Source: Cavenderia fasciculata
Lineage: Eukaryota > Evosea > Eumycetozoa > Acytosteliales > Cavenderiaceae
DNA: 64,000 nt
NCBI RefSeq assembly: GCF_000203815.1
Contig: NW_004457637.1
Coordinates: 186,001 to 250,000 of the forward strand
Reading direction: 5' to 3'
In this document: positions 45,378-58,090 of the stretch, one piece after another
Position numbering within the stretch: position 1 is the first letter of the stretch
Layout: the number at the start of each line of letters is the position of its first letter
Translations under genes and position numbers: made by a program
Notes under the pieces: generated by a model
What the model saw: only the letters and a program-made list of their open reading frames with translations
Told to the model about the DNA's origin: nothing
The model's database searches: none

Positions 45378-45941
45378 GTTCTTGTTCAAGCAATGATCGA
45401 TCTTTCTTTACTTAAGTATTCTATGTATAATATATTGAAGGTAGAGAGACAAACTGATGAATCTGCAAAAACAATTTTTTTTTTTTTTTATTTTTTCAGG
45501 GCGTAGTATATCAACATCAAAAACTAAAGATGTTTTATTTCTACATATTTTATATTTATCTTTGTTTAAATGATGATCTTTATATTTCTACATATTTTAT
45601 ATCTATTTATCCTATAAGAATTCTATTCATTACCACTAAACCTGTCCATAAAGATTCTGACTGTTGTTGTTTCTTTTATCATCTTTGATTCGGAGTAAAA
45701 GATAATCATCAATCAATGATGTACACAACTCAAAAAGCTAGTTTCAAAGATGATACAAGAAATTATAACAGTCAGAATCTTTCGACTCTTTCTGTCTCAT
45801 TGGTTCAAGAACAAAGCAAACACAAGTATTACTATATTTAAATTAGGTAAGATTGATGATATTATATTATATTATATTAAATTATTTTTATTGTTTAGGT
45901 TTTAATGATGGATGATGATACGAGGTTGGTTTAATGATTGG
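45378..45941. other. Intergenic region with long imperfect inverted repeat
   Basis: Lies between the bL35-like start and the 3' end of a membrane-protein gene (both minus strand). Contains an oligo-T run (45474-45490), a direct repeat of about 20 bases (TTTCTACATATTTTATAT near 45537 and 45586) and the 39-base inverted repeat at 45650-45782. Confidence 0.5.
45650..45782. ncRNA. Candidate hairpin RNA: 39-bp imperfect stem, 55-nt loop
   Basis: Left arm 45650-45688 (begins AAAGATTCTGACTGTT, ends TATCATCTTTGA) and right arm 45744-45782 are equal in length and pair with about 34-35 matches: 16 at the base, an internal mismatch of a few bases, 6 pairs, one mismatch and 12 pairs at the loop side. 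No frame or repeat explains it. The form suits a long-stem microRNA-like precursor or an inverted duplication; orientation is unknown. Confidence 0.45.
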
Positions 45942-47614
45942 TTAGTTGGTTGAATGATTTTCAATTTCTTGCCATTGTTCGGTATGTGGTAATTCAAGGT
46001 CGATGAATGGTATCATTGTTTTGAATCGAGTAATGAGACGATGTTGATTCTCAGTCTTGGCAATCACTGTCATCTTGCTAACCAATGCTTCGCGAACCTT
46101 TGATATATCCAATACAGCATCCATCTTTTGTTTTTCAGAATGACTATAAAACTCTTGGGTCAATGCTGGTAATTTGTCATGTTGGTTGTCATTATGTTGA
46201 TTGTTATTATTATTATTGTTAGTGTCATCATCATCTTCCAAAGGATTTTGACCCAATTCAGATAAAACTATAAATGTATGATTTAGAGTAAAAGAGTTGG
46301 TGTCTCGTGGAGATGACATGGCAGTACCGTCCAACATGGATTCAAGCATACTGAGTAGTTCAGGCTGCTTGTACTCGATGATAAAGATGGCACGATCACA
46401 TTTACCAGACACTGACAGTACGTCTAGTTTCAAGTCCTCCTTGTTGTTGGAGTCTGGGTTCTGGTAGTTCTCCATCGACAGCCATTTGACGCACATGGGA
46501 TCCTTGATAAAGCAGTATGCAAATGCTGTCATCAGAGAATGCATCGAACTATAGTACGTGATGGGGTATGACACTAGATAACTCAGTGGGGCAGTGTTGG
46601 GTCGTCCCAAGGAGACGCTGCGATAGTGTGTCGAGTACGTCTCGATCAGTGGTGCCAGTCCAATCTCTTGATTAATCCAATTACCATGTGTCAACACACC
46701 AACATGATCTCCAACCTTGTCGCCATCCACCAACGACAACTTTACCTCTTTTAAAAAGGTTTCATTAAATTCAGGTCTATTAAATATACTCTTATCAATT
46801 TGTTGTTTTCTAAATAGTCTAAATAAATATAATAATAATATTAATATAAATTCCTAGGACATTCATCATTTGGATGGATTACATACCCTGAACTTGAAGT
46901 TGGACCATGAGAACCCATACCAACACAAAATGTAAAAAATACAGTGATGAGGAATACAGCTAGAATAGATGGTATCCAAGAATTGGATGTCTCTGGTAGA
47001 TGGTCAAATTCACCATGGTTTGGTTTCTCTCTTTGATGATTGTTGTCAACATCCAAATCAAATTCCTTTTTCTTGTAGTTTGTTGTTGGTGAATCCAAGT
47101 CACCTCCATCTCCTCCATTGTACGATGATGCAGTATTGATACGATGATTTAATTGACCTCTTTGAGATAATAAAGGAGTAATATTCTTTAAATGATCGGT
47201 ATCATAATAAATTGATTTGGTTCCATTATTATTGTTATTATTAACTTTTGAGGAAACTTCTTCTTTTTCTTCTTCATCATCATTTTCTTCTTCTTCTTCT
47301 TCTTCTTCTTCTTCTTCTTCTTCTCCATGACCATTTCCATTATGTGTATGATGATCATCATCAATTAAATCAGATTCATCTTGATCATCATCTTGATCGT
47401 AGTCTTGGTCATCGTCGTCATATTGTTCTTCATCTTCTGTATCCATTTCCATTGTTGTTCCTGCTTGATCTACTACTTCTACTTGTTTACCTAATCCTCC
47501 TTCATTATTATTACTCTTTTTCTTTTTGATTATATTCTTTATATCTTTATCTGGTGATGATGTTGATGATATGGTTGTTGAAGTTTGTTGTTGTCTTCTA
47601 CGTGTTGCTGTCAT
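45942..47614 (-). CDS. Unidentified single-pass (type II) membrane protein
   Basis: Two exons (46889-47614 and 45942-46821) encode about 535 residues. The first 190 are disordered, Lys- and then Asp/Glu-rich, with a run of about 15 Glu. One membrane helix follows at about residues 205-228 (SWIPSILAVFLITVFFTFCV). No signal peptide precedes it, so the N-terminus is probably cytosolic or nucleoplasmic and the 300-residue C-terminal domain lumenal. That domain contains VLTHGNWINQEIGLAPLIET, CDRAIFIIEYKQPELLSMLE and FTLNHTFIVLSELG with an Asn run. A long acidic tail, a single helix and a lumenal alpha/beta domain recall torsin activators LAP1/LULL1, but I see no decisive motif, so this is only a thought. 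No enzyme signature is recognised. Confidence 0.65.
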
Positions 47615-47981
47615 GATGATAATCTGACCTTTTTCAATTTTAATTTTATTTAATTTTTAATTTAACACTTTATCTTTTCTCTTTTATACAAATAATAATA
47701 ATAATAATAATAACAAATAATAATACTCTGGCTCTATCTCTCTGTCTCTCACAAATATGTTCATTTAAAAGCAATCATTCATTGTGTTTGTTACCTTCTT
47801 CTACACCATCATCATACCCAAACACACTCACACTCACACACTCTTTTATAAATTAATTTATTAGTGGGTGCATCATTCATACAACACACACACACACACC
47901 TCCTTTTGAAGAAACAGACTTGCACCTGTATACGAGATAGATAGGATACAACTATACAATACAATACAATAGACGATCACG
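47615..47981. other. Intergenic region between divergent membrane-protein and polymerase genes
   Basis: 367 bases. Contains ATA trinucleotide runs (47694-47712) and a CA microsatellite (47881-47899) shortly upstream of the polymerase start. Likely promoters of both genes; no specific element is assigned. Confidence 0.4.
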
Positions 47982-50900
47982 ATGACAAACAATACAACAG
48001 AGTTTGACTCTATATTTAATGGTAATGATGATTTGCCTCCACCACCTCCATCAAAGGCGTTCTTGGATCTTCTTCAAAAGAAGAAAACTGTGTCTTTGAA
48101 GATATCTCCATTACCCAAACCTATATCCCCTTCTTCTTCAACTTTGCAAGGTAGTAGTACTAACAACAACAATAATAGTAGTCCTAATAGAACTTCAACA
48201 ACAACAACAACAACTATGACTACTTCACCTTCTTCTTCTTCTTTTACTACTACAACTACTTCTCCTACATCTCTTCTCCTCCCAAATAACTACAATAACA
48301 ACAAAGTTGCCTTATCCCCCAATATTAATAATAATAATAATAATAATAATAATTTTACACAAAGAAGTAATAGTGTTGGTTTCTCACCTACCAATCGTAC
48401 TACGACGACGACATCACCTACTAGATCTCATTCTGATGGTGATTTATCACCTTTACCTTCACCAATCAAATCATTACTCAATATTGGAATTACCAACACC
48501 GCCACGCACAACAATAGTAATAGTAATGCTGCTACTAGTACAATGTCTCCACCATCAACTTTATCATTGGGAAGTGAAGATGATCAAGCGATGGTAGCTC
48601 CATCACCAACTACTTCAACAAATACTCCAACAACTCCTTCTACAAACCCCATAATTTCACCAACAAAGAAAACTATTTCTTTGAAGATCACATCTAAACC
48701 TCCTCCTCCTCCTTCTCCAAAAACAAACAATACATCACAACCAACTAAAAATCTTACCATCCCATATAACAATAATAATAATAACAATAATAATAATTTT
48801 GGTTATAGAAATAATATACAACCAATTCAACGTATAAATACAACTGGAGATGAAGATCAAGATGGAGTATTGCTCCAACAACAAAGTCGAAATATTTACA
48901 AGATGCATCAATCTATGAATGGTAGTACTACTAGTAATGGTAATAATGGTGGATTTAATACAAAATTTTCAAAGGATGGTGAGGGATGGGTTGCACCATC
49001 ACCATCAATTACAACGATGATGACAACCACCACAAATGGACAACCACTCCAATATGCAAATCCATCATCAAATGTGAGTTCAATTGGAATGAAAACAATT
49101 CCATTTGAGATGGATACATCATCTACTACGTCAACTTCAAAACCAACACCAACCTTTTATGCATATGCTCGAGACAATTCTAATGACTCTTCTTTTGATG
49201 GTAGTAATAATGGATCATTTGATGATGATGGTTTTATTAGTAAAGCAACTCCTGTTAAACAACAACAACAACAACCACCTCCACCTTCATCTTCACCACC
49301 ACCATCATCTTCTTCACCAACATCAACTACTTCTACTTCAACTACTATATCAACTCCAATTAAACCAACACCAACAAAAAGAAAGAAATCTGCACCTTCT
49401 TCAACAACACCTTCAAAATCACCAACAGAAATAGGTAAAACAAATGGATTTAAAAAGATTACTTCTAAAACTCCGACAAAGACACCCATTCAATATGAAT
49501 CAGTTAAAAACAAAAAACTTGATGAATCTACTCTGGCACAAGATTTTAGAGTTTCAGAAGAGGAGGAAAACCGAAACAAGAAACCATTTATGACTCTACA
49601 AGATAAAAGAATTGAATCAACTAAATGGACTGCACCAGATGGATACACACAAGTAAATGACAAGGTCAAGATAGAAGCTTTAGACAAACATTTATCAACT
49701 CTTAGAGTATCGATGGTTGTATGGGGTGTCGTATACGACAATAACAAAACAAATGTTAGATTGCCAATCCTAGAAAAACAGAAAAAGAGAAAGTCAACAG
49801 ACACGTCACCAATCGCCCACGAACCAACCTTTGAAGCTATTGGAGTGGCACTATGGATACTTTCATACAACGATACCAATTACACATCTAAAAACATGGC
49901 ACTCGAGAAATACTTTCTTCCCATTGTCTACCAAGGATTTGAAAATAGACCAATTGCAATTAAAAACACTGAACTATTAATTAGAATCTTGGAGAATGAA
50001 GCAATTAAAAAGGTTTCATTTAATTGTCAAGAATCTTTTAAAATATTTTTTGCCTATAATACTTATTGTAAGTTAAACCAAATATATATATATAGGATAT
50101 AATTATATGTTATTAATGTTTCTATTTAATTTATTTATTTATTTTAATTAGTTTCACCAAAAAATATTTGGGATCCAAAGATACTTGCATGGATGTATAA
50201 ACCTGAATCTAAAAGAGTTGATATGTCAACATTGGTCGTAGAGTATCAAATAGATAGCCATGATAAACTTGAAATGGCCAATGTGATTAAAAATTTGGAT
50301 CAACATACAGACAATAATAATAATAATATTAATCCTTCTATGACTGTATCAAATTATACATGCCTTGCAAATGATATTAGAAATGGTTCAATTTTACAAT
50401 TAATTTTAGAACATAAATTATCTGACGCTAAATTGGAACCACTTCAAGAAATGCAAATTATTCCAATCCTTTCAAGTATGTTAAATAATTTTAATTAATA
50501 ATTAATAATTAAAATTCAAATTACTAATACATTTACATTTATTTGTTTCTTTTTTTAATTTTTAGAAATGGAGTATTATGGTGTATCATTTTGTAGTGAA
50601 GCTTTGAAAACATGTCAAGTTCATATTGATGTAAATATTTATTATTATTAATTTTATATCCTTTCTCCCTTTTACTTATTTACTGTATTTATTTATTTTT
50701 AGTCTCTTCTTGAAAATATAACAAAACAATTTCATTTATTAAGAGATGGACTTGGTATTAAAATGGATGATTTTGGATTGAGTCAACGTGGTGTAGTATT
50801 GTCATGTATTAATCAAATCAAACCAAGTCGTATACCACAGATTCCAGACGCCAAGGCACAAACTTTGAGAAAGTTTGCTGAAATTGATCTCTCTTTAAAG

Positions 50901-52204
50901 GAAGAGAAAGCAAAGAATGGTGACATGGAGAATTTGATCATGGCCTGTCGTATCTATTTAGATCATAAACGTTTTAGCCAATTCAACAATATATTTGTTA
51001 AAAAGTATATAAGTGTTGGTCAAAATATATATACATCATGGAATCATACTGGTACTGCAACTGGTAGACTTTCAAGTTCTTCACCTGTAAGCTTTTTAAA
51101 AAGAAAAAAAGAAAAAAAAAGGTCTAATTAAAATTAATTATTATTTTTGTTATTTTTTTTAGAATGTACAACAAATTCCAAGGAATGTAGCCAATATAAA
51201 GGTTAGTGATAAAGAAGATGGTGATGGAAATGATTATGATGATGATGATGTATCAGATGATGAAGAAGAAGGTACTACCAATGCTAGCACCGTTCATATC
51301 AATGCTAGAGATTGTTTTAGAACTAGACCGGGATACACGATGGTTGCATTGGATTATAGTCAAATTGAACTGAGAGTAATGGCACATCAGTCTGATGATG
51401 AACACTTGTTGCATTTCTTCCAACAAGACGCAGATGTATTGAAAATGATCACGGCCCATCGATTAGGTATCGATATAAACGACGTACAATCATACCAAAG
51501 AGAAGCTAGCAAGCGTATCGTATACGGTATCATGTATGGAATGGGTCCAGACACATTATCGAAAATTCTACGTGTTTCAAGAATGGATGCACAAAATTAT
51601 ATTACTGGGTTTTTAAATTCTGTACAATACCATCCAATCATCATGTAAAAAACCTAAAGTATATACTAACTTTTGGGTTATTATTTATTTTTAGTTTCCA
51701 AAAGTAAAAAAATTTATTAATGATACAAAAGCAGATACTAAAAAATTGAAATATGTTAGAACGCTTCTAGGTAGACATCGTACATTCTATTCACCACATC
51801 TTACACCAGGAGAGATTGATCGTCAATCTGTGAATAGTATTATACAAGGTAGTGCTGCCGATATTATCAAAGCTGCTATGATTAGAATCAATCAACTATT
51901 AATTCAAGAATCAAAAGAAGTCAATCAAATTTTACAACAACAAGGTCAACAACAAGGTCAAACGAATCAACAACAAAACAAAGATGATATAATAGAAGCA
52001 AGATTATTACTTCAAATTCATGATGAATTGATTTTCGAAATACCAAATGTAATGTTGGAAATTAAACCAGACATTTTGGAAAAAATCAAACATATGATGG
52101 AATGTTCTACTGAATTAAAGGTAGATTTAAAGGTTGCAATGAAGATTGGAAATTCATGGGGATCTTTGGCAGATTACCCATCTAAACAACAATCCTCCAA
52201 CTAA
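47982..52204 (+). CDS. A-family DNA polymerase (Pol theta / Pol nu type), no helicase domain
   Basis: Six exons (47982-50067, about 50151-50475, 50565-50630, about 50702-51086, 51163-51630 and 51695-52204) encode about 1,275 residues. The first about 500 are disordered Ser/Thr/Asn/Pro sequence. A degenerate exonuclease-like region follows (STLRVSMVVWGVVYDNN; IKKVSFNCQESFKIFFAYNT; DPKILAWMYKPES). The polymerase core holds TATGRLSSSSPNVQQIPRN, motif A ALDYSQIELRVMAHQ, motif B ASKRIVYGIMYGMGP and motif C LLLQIHDELIFEIP, all with their catalytic residues. Exonuclease-site acidic residues are not obviously kept. No superfamily 2 helicase is present, unlike POLQ, so it resembles POLN or a split POLQ. 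An acidic insertion lies between the primer-grip region and motif A. The role in DNA repair (interstrand crosslinks or end joining) is inferred from the family. Confidence 0.88.
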
Positions 52205-52245
52205 ACCCATCGATATAATATAATAATAATATATAAACAAAAAAT

Positions 52246-52336
52246 GTGAAAGAAATGATAAATCTTTAATGTAGGTATTATCAATTTCTTTCACTAGTTT
52301 AAACAAACAATTTTAAAATCAGATCGTTTGTTTGAA
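52246..52336. terminator. Two consecutive stem-loops in polymerase 3' flank
   Basis: First stem: GTGAAAGAAATGATAA (52246-52261) with TTATCAATTTCTTTCAC (52278-52294), 16 pairs with one bulged base. Second stem: TTTAAACAAAC (52298-52308) with GTTTGTTTGAA (52326-52336), one mismatch. They begin about 40 bases after the stop codon, so they would lie in the 3' UTR or at its end. A role in 3'-end formation or mRNA stability is possible but unproven. Confidence 0.4.
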
Positions 52337-52574
52337 TAGACCTTTTTAATTCGTTGAAATTTAAATTTAACCATTCCATCATATTAATATTATATGTTGT
52401 TTCTAAATTGGGTGCAAGGTGTCAAAATTTGAAGTTCAAGTCAAAAAACCCTTTCAAACTGAACCAGTGCCTGTCGATCAACTATCCCTCACACACACGG
52501 TTAAACCCCATTCATACACATTATACAGTAACATGTGCATCACTTTTGAAGATATACACAATCTATCGATAGAT

Positions 52575-52636
52575 CAATCAAATCAAATCAAATCAAATCA
52601 AATCAAATCAAATCAAATCAAATCAAATCAAATCAA
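52575..52636. repeat. AATCA pentanucleotide microsatellite
   Basis: About 11-12 tandem copies of AATCA (CAAAT phase) in an otherwise mixed intergenic region; a related TTGGA/GGATT run is found at 35828-35872. Nothing indicates function. Confidence 0.85.
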
Positions 52637-52871
52637 AAAGAGGATGAGGGTTTGTGAAATCAAAAGAGAAGATGAAAGAAAGAAGATGAATTGGATGGAG
52701 AGGAGTGAAAGGGAGAGAGAGAGAGAGAGAGCGAGGATAGATTGGATTGAATGAATTAAGTTGTAGCTGCAGCTAATCCGATCAATAATAACAATACCTA
52801 CCAATTCTTGCTTCTTATACATCACCAACAACATCAATTATCATTATTTATTTATATTTATATATTTAATC

Positions 52872-55800
52872 ATGTTGTATAATTATTATTATTATTATCA
52901 AATGTACAACAATCGAGAAAGAAGAAGTTTAATAATAATATTACTATTATTTATTATCATAGGTATAGTATATAGTATAGTTTGTAGATAAGAGATCTAT
53001 TTGTATTAATATTTATATTTTACATAATTGTTGTAGTTTCTATATCGAATGCAAATGCATTGAATATTACTAGAATCAATGTTAATAATGGAATGGGGGA
53101 TTCTTCAAGTTTAAGTTTGGAATCATATCAAAATGGTCCAAATTCTTGTACGATTCAAATCAATGTATTGATTCAATTTACAAGTAAATCATCGATTGAT
53201 TGGCAGACAGGTATTAAATCAATCTATGGAGGTGATGTTAAACCATTGATTGATGGAGGTGAATTGGTATCTTGGGACAATAGTACCCTTGAACAATTAT
53301 GGACCATTCGCAACTACCAAGTACCATTGTCAGGATCACTACCAACTTCAAAATACCAAATTAATTCAAATAATCAACCAATTCAATCATTTACTTATTA
53401 TTGTAAAAGTATATATTACACAAATATATATATAATTGATAGTATATTTTTATATTTATATTATCTCTCTCTTTGTCATTTAGAAATTACTTTACCTTTG
53501 AGTTTAAATGAATATTTTAATTTTCAATATAATATCGATCAAAATGAAATACAAGTTTATGTAAATATAAGTTATCAGTCACCTGGATTTGGTAGAAATG
53601 ATTATGTTGGTAACCAATCAACTTGTTTATTCCAACAATTCATTCCATGTCAATTACATCCAGTTATTATTGAAAAAGGTCAAGTGCAAAGAGGGTTATT
53701 TAAATTAATTGTACCTGTTGGAGACAATATGATGGTTGGAGGAGTATCCCTTACCGCCGATATATTAAGGTTCACTCTAAGTGATACCATTTCAAACTTG
53801 ACAATTACACTACCAAAATTATTTTATTCAAGTATGACATTGTTTGATAATTTATTTATAATATTAATTTAATTTAATTATTTTAGATGATAATGGGAAT
53901 ATAAATTGTATTGGATACAATGATACGAATAGTATGAATGGTATTATATCAAGTAGGAATAATCCAAATATAATGTGTTTGATCCAAAGAAATCAAACAT
54001 CGATCCTATTACCATCATCTTCTTCATCAGGTCAAACTAATAAGGTTAAAATGACTAGAGTTCAAGGATCCCAATTAAATGGATTCTATTTATTCGATTC
54101 GAAATTATCAAATGGTGTCACTAATATCACCATTACATCTTTATTAACTTCATCTATTCCAAATCAATCTTTTTTATTTAAAAATAATTGTATGTAAATT
54201 AAATTAATTGAATGAATTATTAAACTAATCTATTTTTTTTTGAACATTTAGTTAATAATCCTTTTAATTTAATTATTACAAAGAATCAGAGTAATATAGA
54301 TTGGAATAATACTATGATTACAATTCAAAGTAATCAAAATTCATTATTTTTACCATCAAGTTACATTCAAGTGTTAACTGGTACTTCTGGTAACCAATCA
54401 CCAAGATTATCATTACCAATTAATTATCCATTTGGATTAAAATCAAAAACAGATTCATCAATTCAATTGCCATTACCATTTGTTAATTCAAATGGTTATA
54501 GAATCAATTATAATTCATCAATCTTGTCATCAACATCATCAAATCCATTTTTATTATTTTCATCTTCTTTAAATAATAATCAAAATCAATTAGGTATGTA
54601 AAAACATTTATAAAGTATTTATTAGATATACCATTCTAATTGTTTTATTTCTTTTTTTTAAAATAGAATATGATAATTTAGCACCAAAATTAAATAATAT
54701 AATTGTAGATTTAATTGATTATAATACAATATCAATTAGATTATTTGTATCTGATGATATATCTGGAGTTGAAAAGATCAATGTAAATGATTGGAAAGTA
54801 TTAACATTGTCTGATATTAAATTGGGGTCACCTAAAAGTGCATTATTCACTTCTATTATTAATATTGGTAACAATAATAATAATAATAATAACAATCAAC
54901 TACAATCAACCAGCAGCAACAGATTACCTATTGGATTTATTGAAGTATTTGATAAAGCTGGTAATTCAAAAAGATACTTTGAAAATGATATCATTGGTAC
55001 AAAGTTTATTAAAATACGTAGATTATTACCAAATCAATGTATGTTTAAACCATAAATAATCAATTAATATATATATAGATAATATATTAATTAGTTCTTT
55101 CTTTTCCATTTATTTTAGTACAATTAGAGGATTTAAAATTATTTGAATTTAAACCAAGTTCTATAGATTCAAATAATTTAGATAATAGTGTTGAATTAAC
55201 ATTTGGATTAAAGAATGATTCAATGATTGATAAGAATTGGAAACCATGGATTAAATGTTCATTTTCACCTTTTTCTAAACCGGTCCTATTTCAAGGTGCT
55301 TGGGTTGAATCACTTGGATTGTATAAAATCATCATCGATATTCCTCGTGGTATATTATCTGGTAAACTTGTATACCATTTCTTGTATGATTGGATCGATC
55401 ATGATTTAATTGATTTAACATTTGAAAAATCTTTAACTATTATTAATGGTATGTCGTAAAAAAAAAAAAGAAAAACTATAATAATATTAATATTTATTTA
55501 CTATTTTTTATTTTATATATTTAGAACAAGGAGATATAATTGGACCAATTGTACATTTTATGAATATTGCAAATGATAATAACCAAAAAATAATATTTAG
55601 TTTTACTATTCAAGATATGTTTGGTAATGGATTCATGTCAAAAAAGAATGTATCCGATGGTAATAGTTATTATGGTGGATATTTTGAATTGGGTGTCATG
55701 TCAACTCGTGATCCTATTCCATTTAATTTTACTTTGTATTCAGTACCTGCTAGTCAAATTATAAATAGTGCCAATTCGACAATGGTCAATATCAACTGTA

Positions 55801-57932
55801 CCATTTTATATAACAACTCTGCAAGTACACCAACAACATGCCAGCCACAAACCTACCAAGTATCATATCTAAAACTATGTGATGATGGAAATAATTGTAA
55901 CACCTTTGATCTGTATGGAGATTCATACCCTTACAATCCATTTAAAAGCTTTTCAAATGGTATACCCCCTAATCTACCGGTTACATGTCCTGTAACTCCT
56001 CCATCCAACTCCTCTTCCAACCCCAACTCCAACTCTTCGTCCCCACCAATACTAAAATCATTTGAATATAGACAAAGTAAAACAAATCCATTTGAAATGA
56101 TGTTTAGTTTGGAAATCATTGATACTAGTGGATCAGGACTATCACCTAGACACTCTCCATTTATTTATTTAATTAGTAATACTTGGGAATTATTTTCAAT
56201 CCAGATTCCTATCAACAACAATAATAGTAATAATGTTAATAATGATACAATTATAGTTGGAAATGGTTTAAAAACAAGTGGATTGATACAATTTAATAAT
56301 ACTATTCCATTTGGAGGACAACAACAAGTATTAATGTCAATTTATGGATTGACAGATAATAATTTAAATACTAGAGGTTATGACTCTTCAGAGTTGTCAA
56401 GTTTATTTGATGTCAATTCAATGTTGAGTTTACTAGGACCAGCATCATCTGAATCTTTACCAACCATTTCAAGTATTACACCAGTTGATGCTAAAGGTGG
56501 TGTCACCACAATCAAAGGATTAAATCTACAAGATTACTCTAATCAAACAAACACCAAGATTTATCTAAATTGTATGGATTCTACACCTATTCAACAACCA
56601 ACTATACTTGGTCTATTCATTATTGGTGGCAACAACACCAACCAAACAACAAATGATGATGAAGAAATAATGGTAATTGCAAAGATTGAATCACCCATTT
56701 CATCTCAAAGATGTTTATGTAATATTCAAGTATTTGATCAATTATCAAATCCTCTTATATTATCCCCAATCAATTTCATACCTTCATCTCCTCCTTGTCA
56801 ACTTGCAAGTCTTTACCCTACCAACAATTCTTCCTCCTCTTCCTCCAACTCATCATCATTATATCCAATACAATGTAGTAACCAAGGTAAATGTGATAAT
56901 GAAATTGGATGTAAATGTAATGTTGGTACATTTACAGGTGCGGATTGTTCATTCTTGCCATTGATTGAATTCCCACCTATTGCATCGATCAAATCTCCTT
57001 CTGTGGGATTCAAAACAAACCAATCACAAGCTGATATATCAATTATTGAATTACGTGAATTATCATTTGATAATAACTCAATCATTGTAAACTCTTATCA
57101 ACTAGACTGGAAATTAATTTATAATCAATCCTCTTCATTAATTTATACATCAGTCCTACCAAATCAACTAAAAACAACTTTAAATGTAACTATTGATTTC
57201 TTGGGTTATGTGAAGAGCGGCAACAACAACAACAATCAATACGGTGGAAATAATATTAATACTGTAAAGTATACTATCAATATGACATCATATACATTTG
57301 ATAGTCCTTTAAATCCATTACAATTGATCATGTTGGCATCGATTGGTAATGTTATCAATGGTAATGATCAAGAAGAAAGAGATGCATGTCTCACCAAATT
57401 AATTGGGTACTCTAATAACAAACAAGTGTATGATATGACATGGCTACAAATTGGTGTGAATGATCAAGCTTTATATTCAAGATTCATTCATAATGCTACA
57501 ATTGATGGTGACAGACCTGTCATTGTTTCAAATACTTTGGTTGATTTCAATGTATCTGCTGGAAGTGATAATAATAACAAGAAAAAGAGTACATTCAAAA
57601 TTGGTATCACTGTTCCATATTATCGTCAATCCATATCAATCGATCCTACATTTCAAATGATTGTTGATCCAAATTATAATACTCGTCAAAGTAAAGGTGG
57701 TAGTAAACGTGGTGAGAATTCATTAGACCAAATTTACAAATGTTTAAATATGACGCAACGATGGGAGGGTCCTATTGACGAACCACCACTATTGTCACAG
57801 AATCTATTGATTGGATTTATTGTTGCAGTCATCCTCTTTGGATTAGTCACTACTACCCTAGTCGTATTATTAATTAAATATAAATATCATGTTAAATTAT
57901 TCTTAATTAAATCAAAAATAATTAAAGATTAA
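52872..57932 (+). CDS. ComC-like EGF/TIG-domain type I membrane protein
   Basis: Eight exons (52872-52964; about 53038-53409; 53484-53831; 53887-54191; about 54252-54595; 54667-55039; 55120-55450; 55526-57932) encode about 1,540 residues. The alternative ATG at 52902 begins a better signal peptide (YNNRERRSLIIILLLFIII, cut near SNANA). Several beta-sandwich repeats follow. A TIG/IPT domain starts at SLPTISSITPVDAKGGVTTI, then an EGF-like module with six Cys (CSNQGKCDNEIGCKCNVGTF), a conserved juxtamembrane domain (YDMTWLQIGVNDQALYSRFI), one membrane helix (LIGFIVAVILFGLVTTTLVV) and a short basic tail. This order is that of dictyostelid ComC-type cell-surface proteins linked in D. discoideum to cell-cell communication. 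Over 20 N-glycosylation sites occur. Ligand unknown. All introns have GT-AG ends and keep the frame. Confidence 0.8.
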
Positions 57933-58090
57933 CAAAGTAAAATAAATAAATAAATAAATAAATAAATATTATTCCAACACAATTATAATTAATTGTGTGT
58001 GTTCAAAATATTTGTATTGTTGTATTATTGTTTTATAAAAAGAAAAGAGATATAATAATATATAATATTATATTTATATTTACTGTTAAG

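Larger units (their letters stand above)
52205..52871. other. Intergenic region with two hairpins and an AATCA pentanucleotide array
   Basis: Downstream of the polymerase and upstream of the ComC-like gene. Two successive inverted repeats (52246-52294 and 52298-52336), a pentanucleotide array of AATCA units (about 52575-52636) and a GA run (52709-52731) are present. An open frame at 52419-52754 starts with an ATG-less codon and is mostly repeat, so it is not called. Confidence 0.5.

Noticed and set aside
52419-52754. 111-codon open frame, plus strand
   Set aside because: Driven by the AATCA array and GA run; lacks an ATG at its start and protein-like character.
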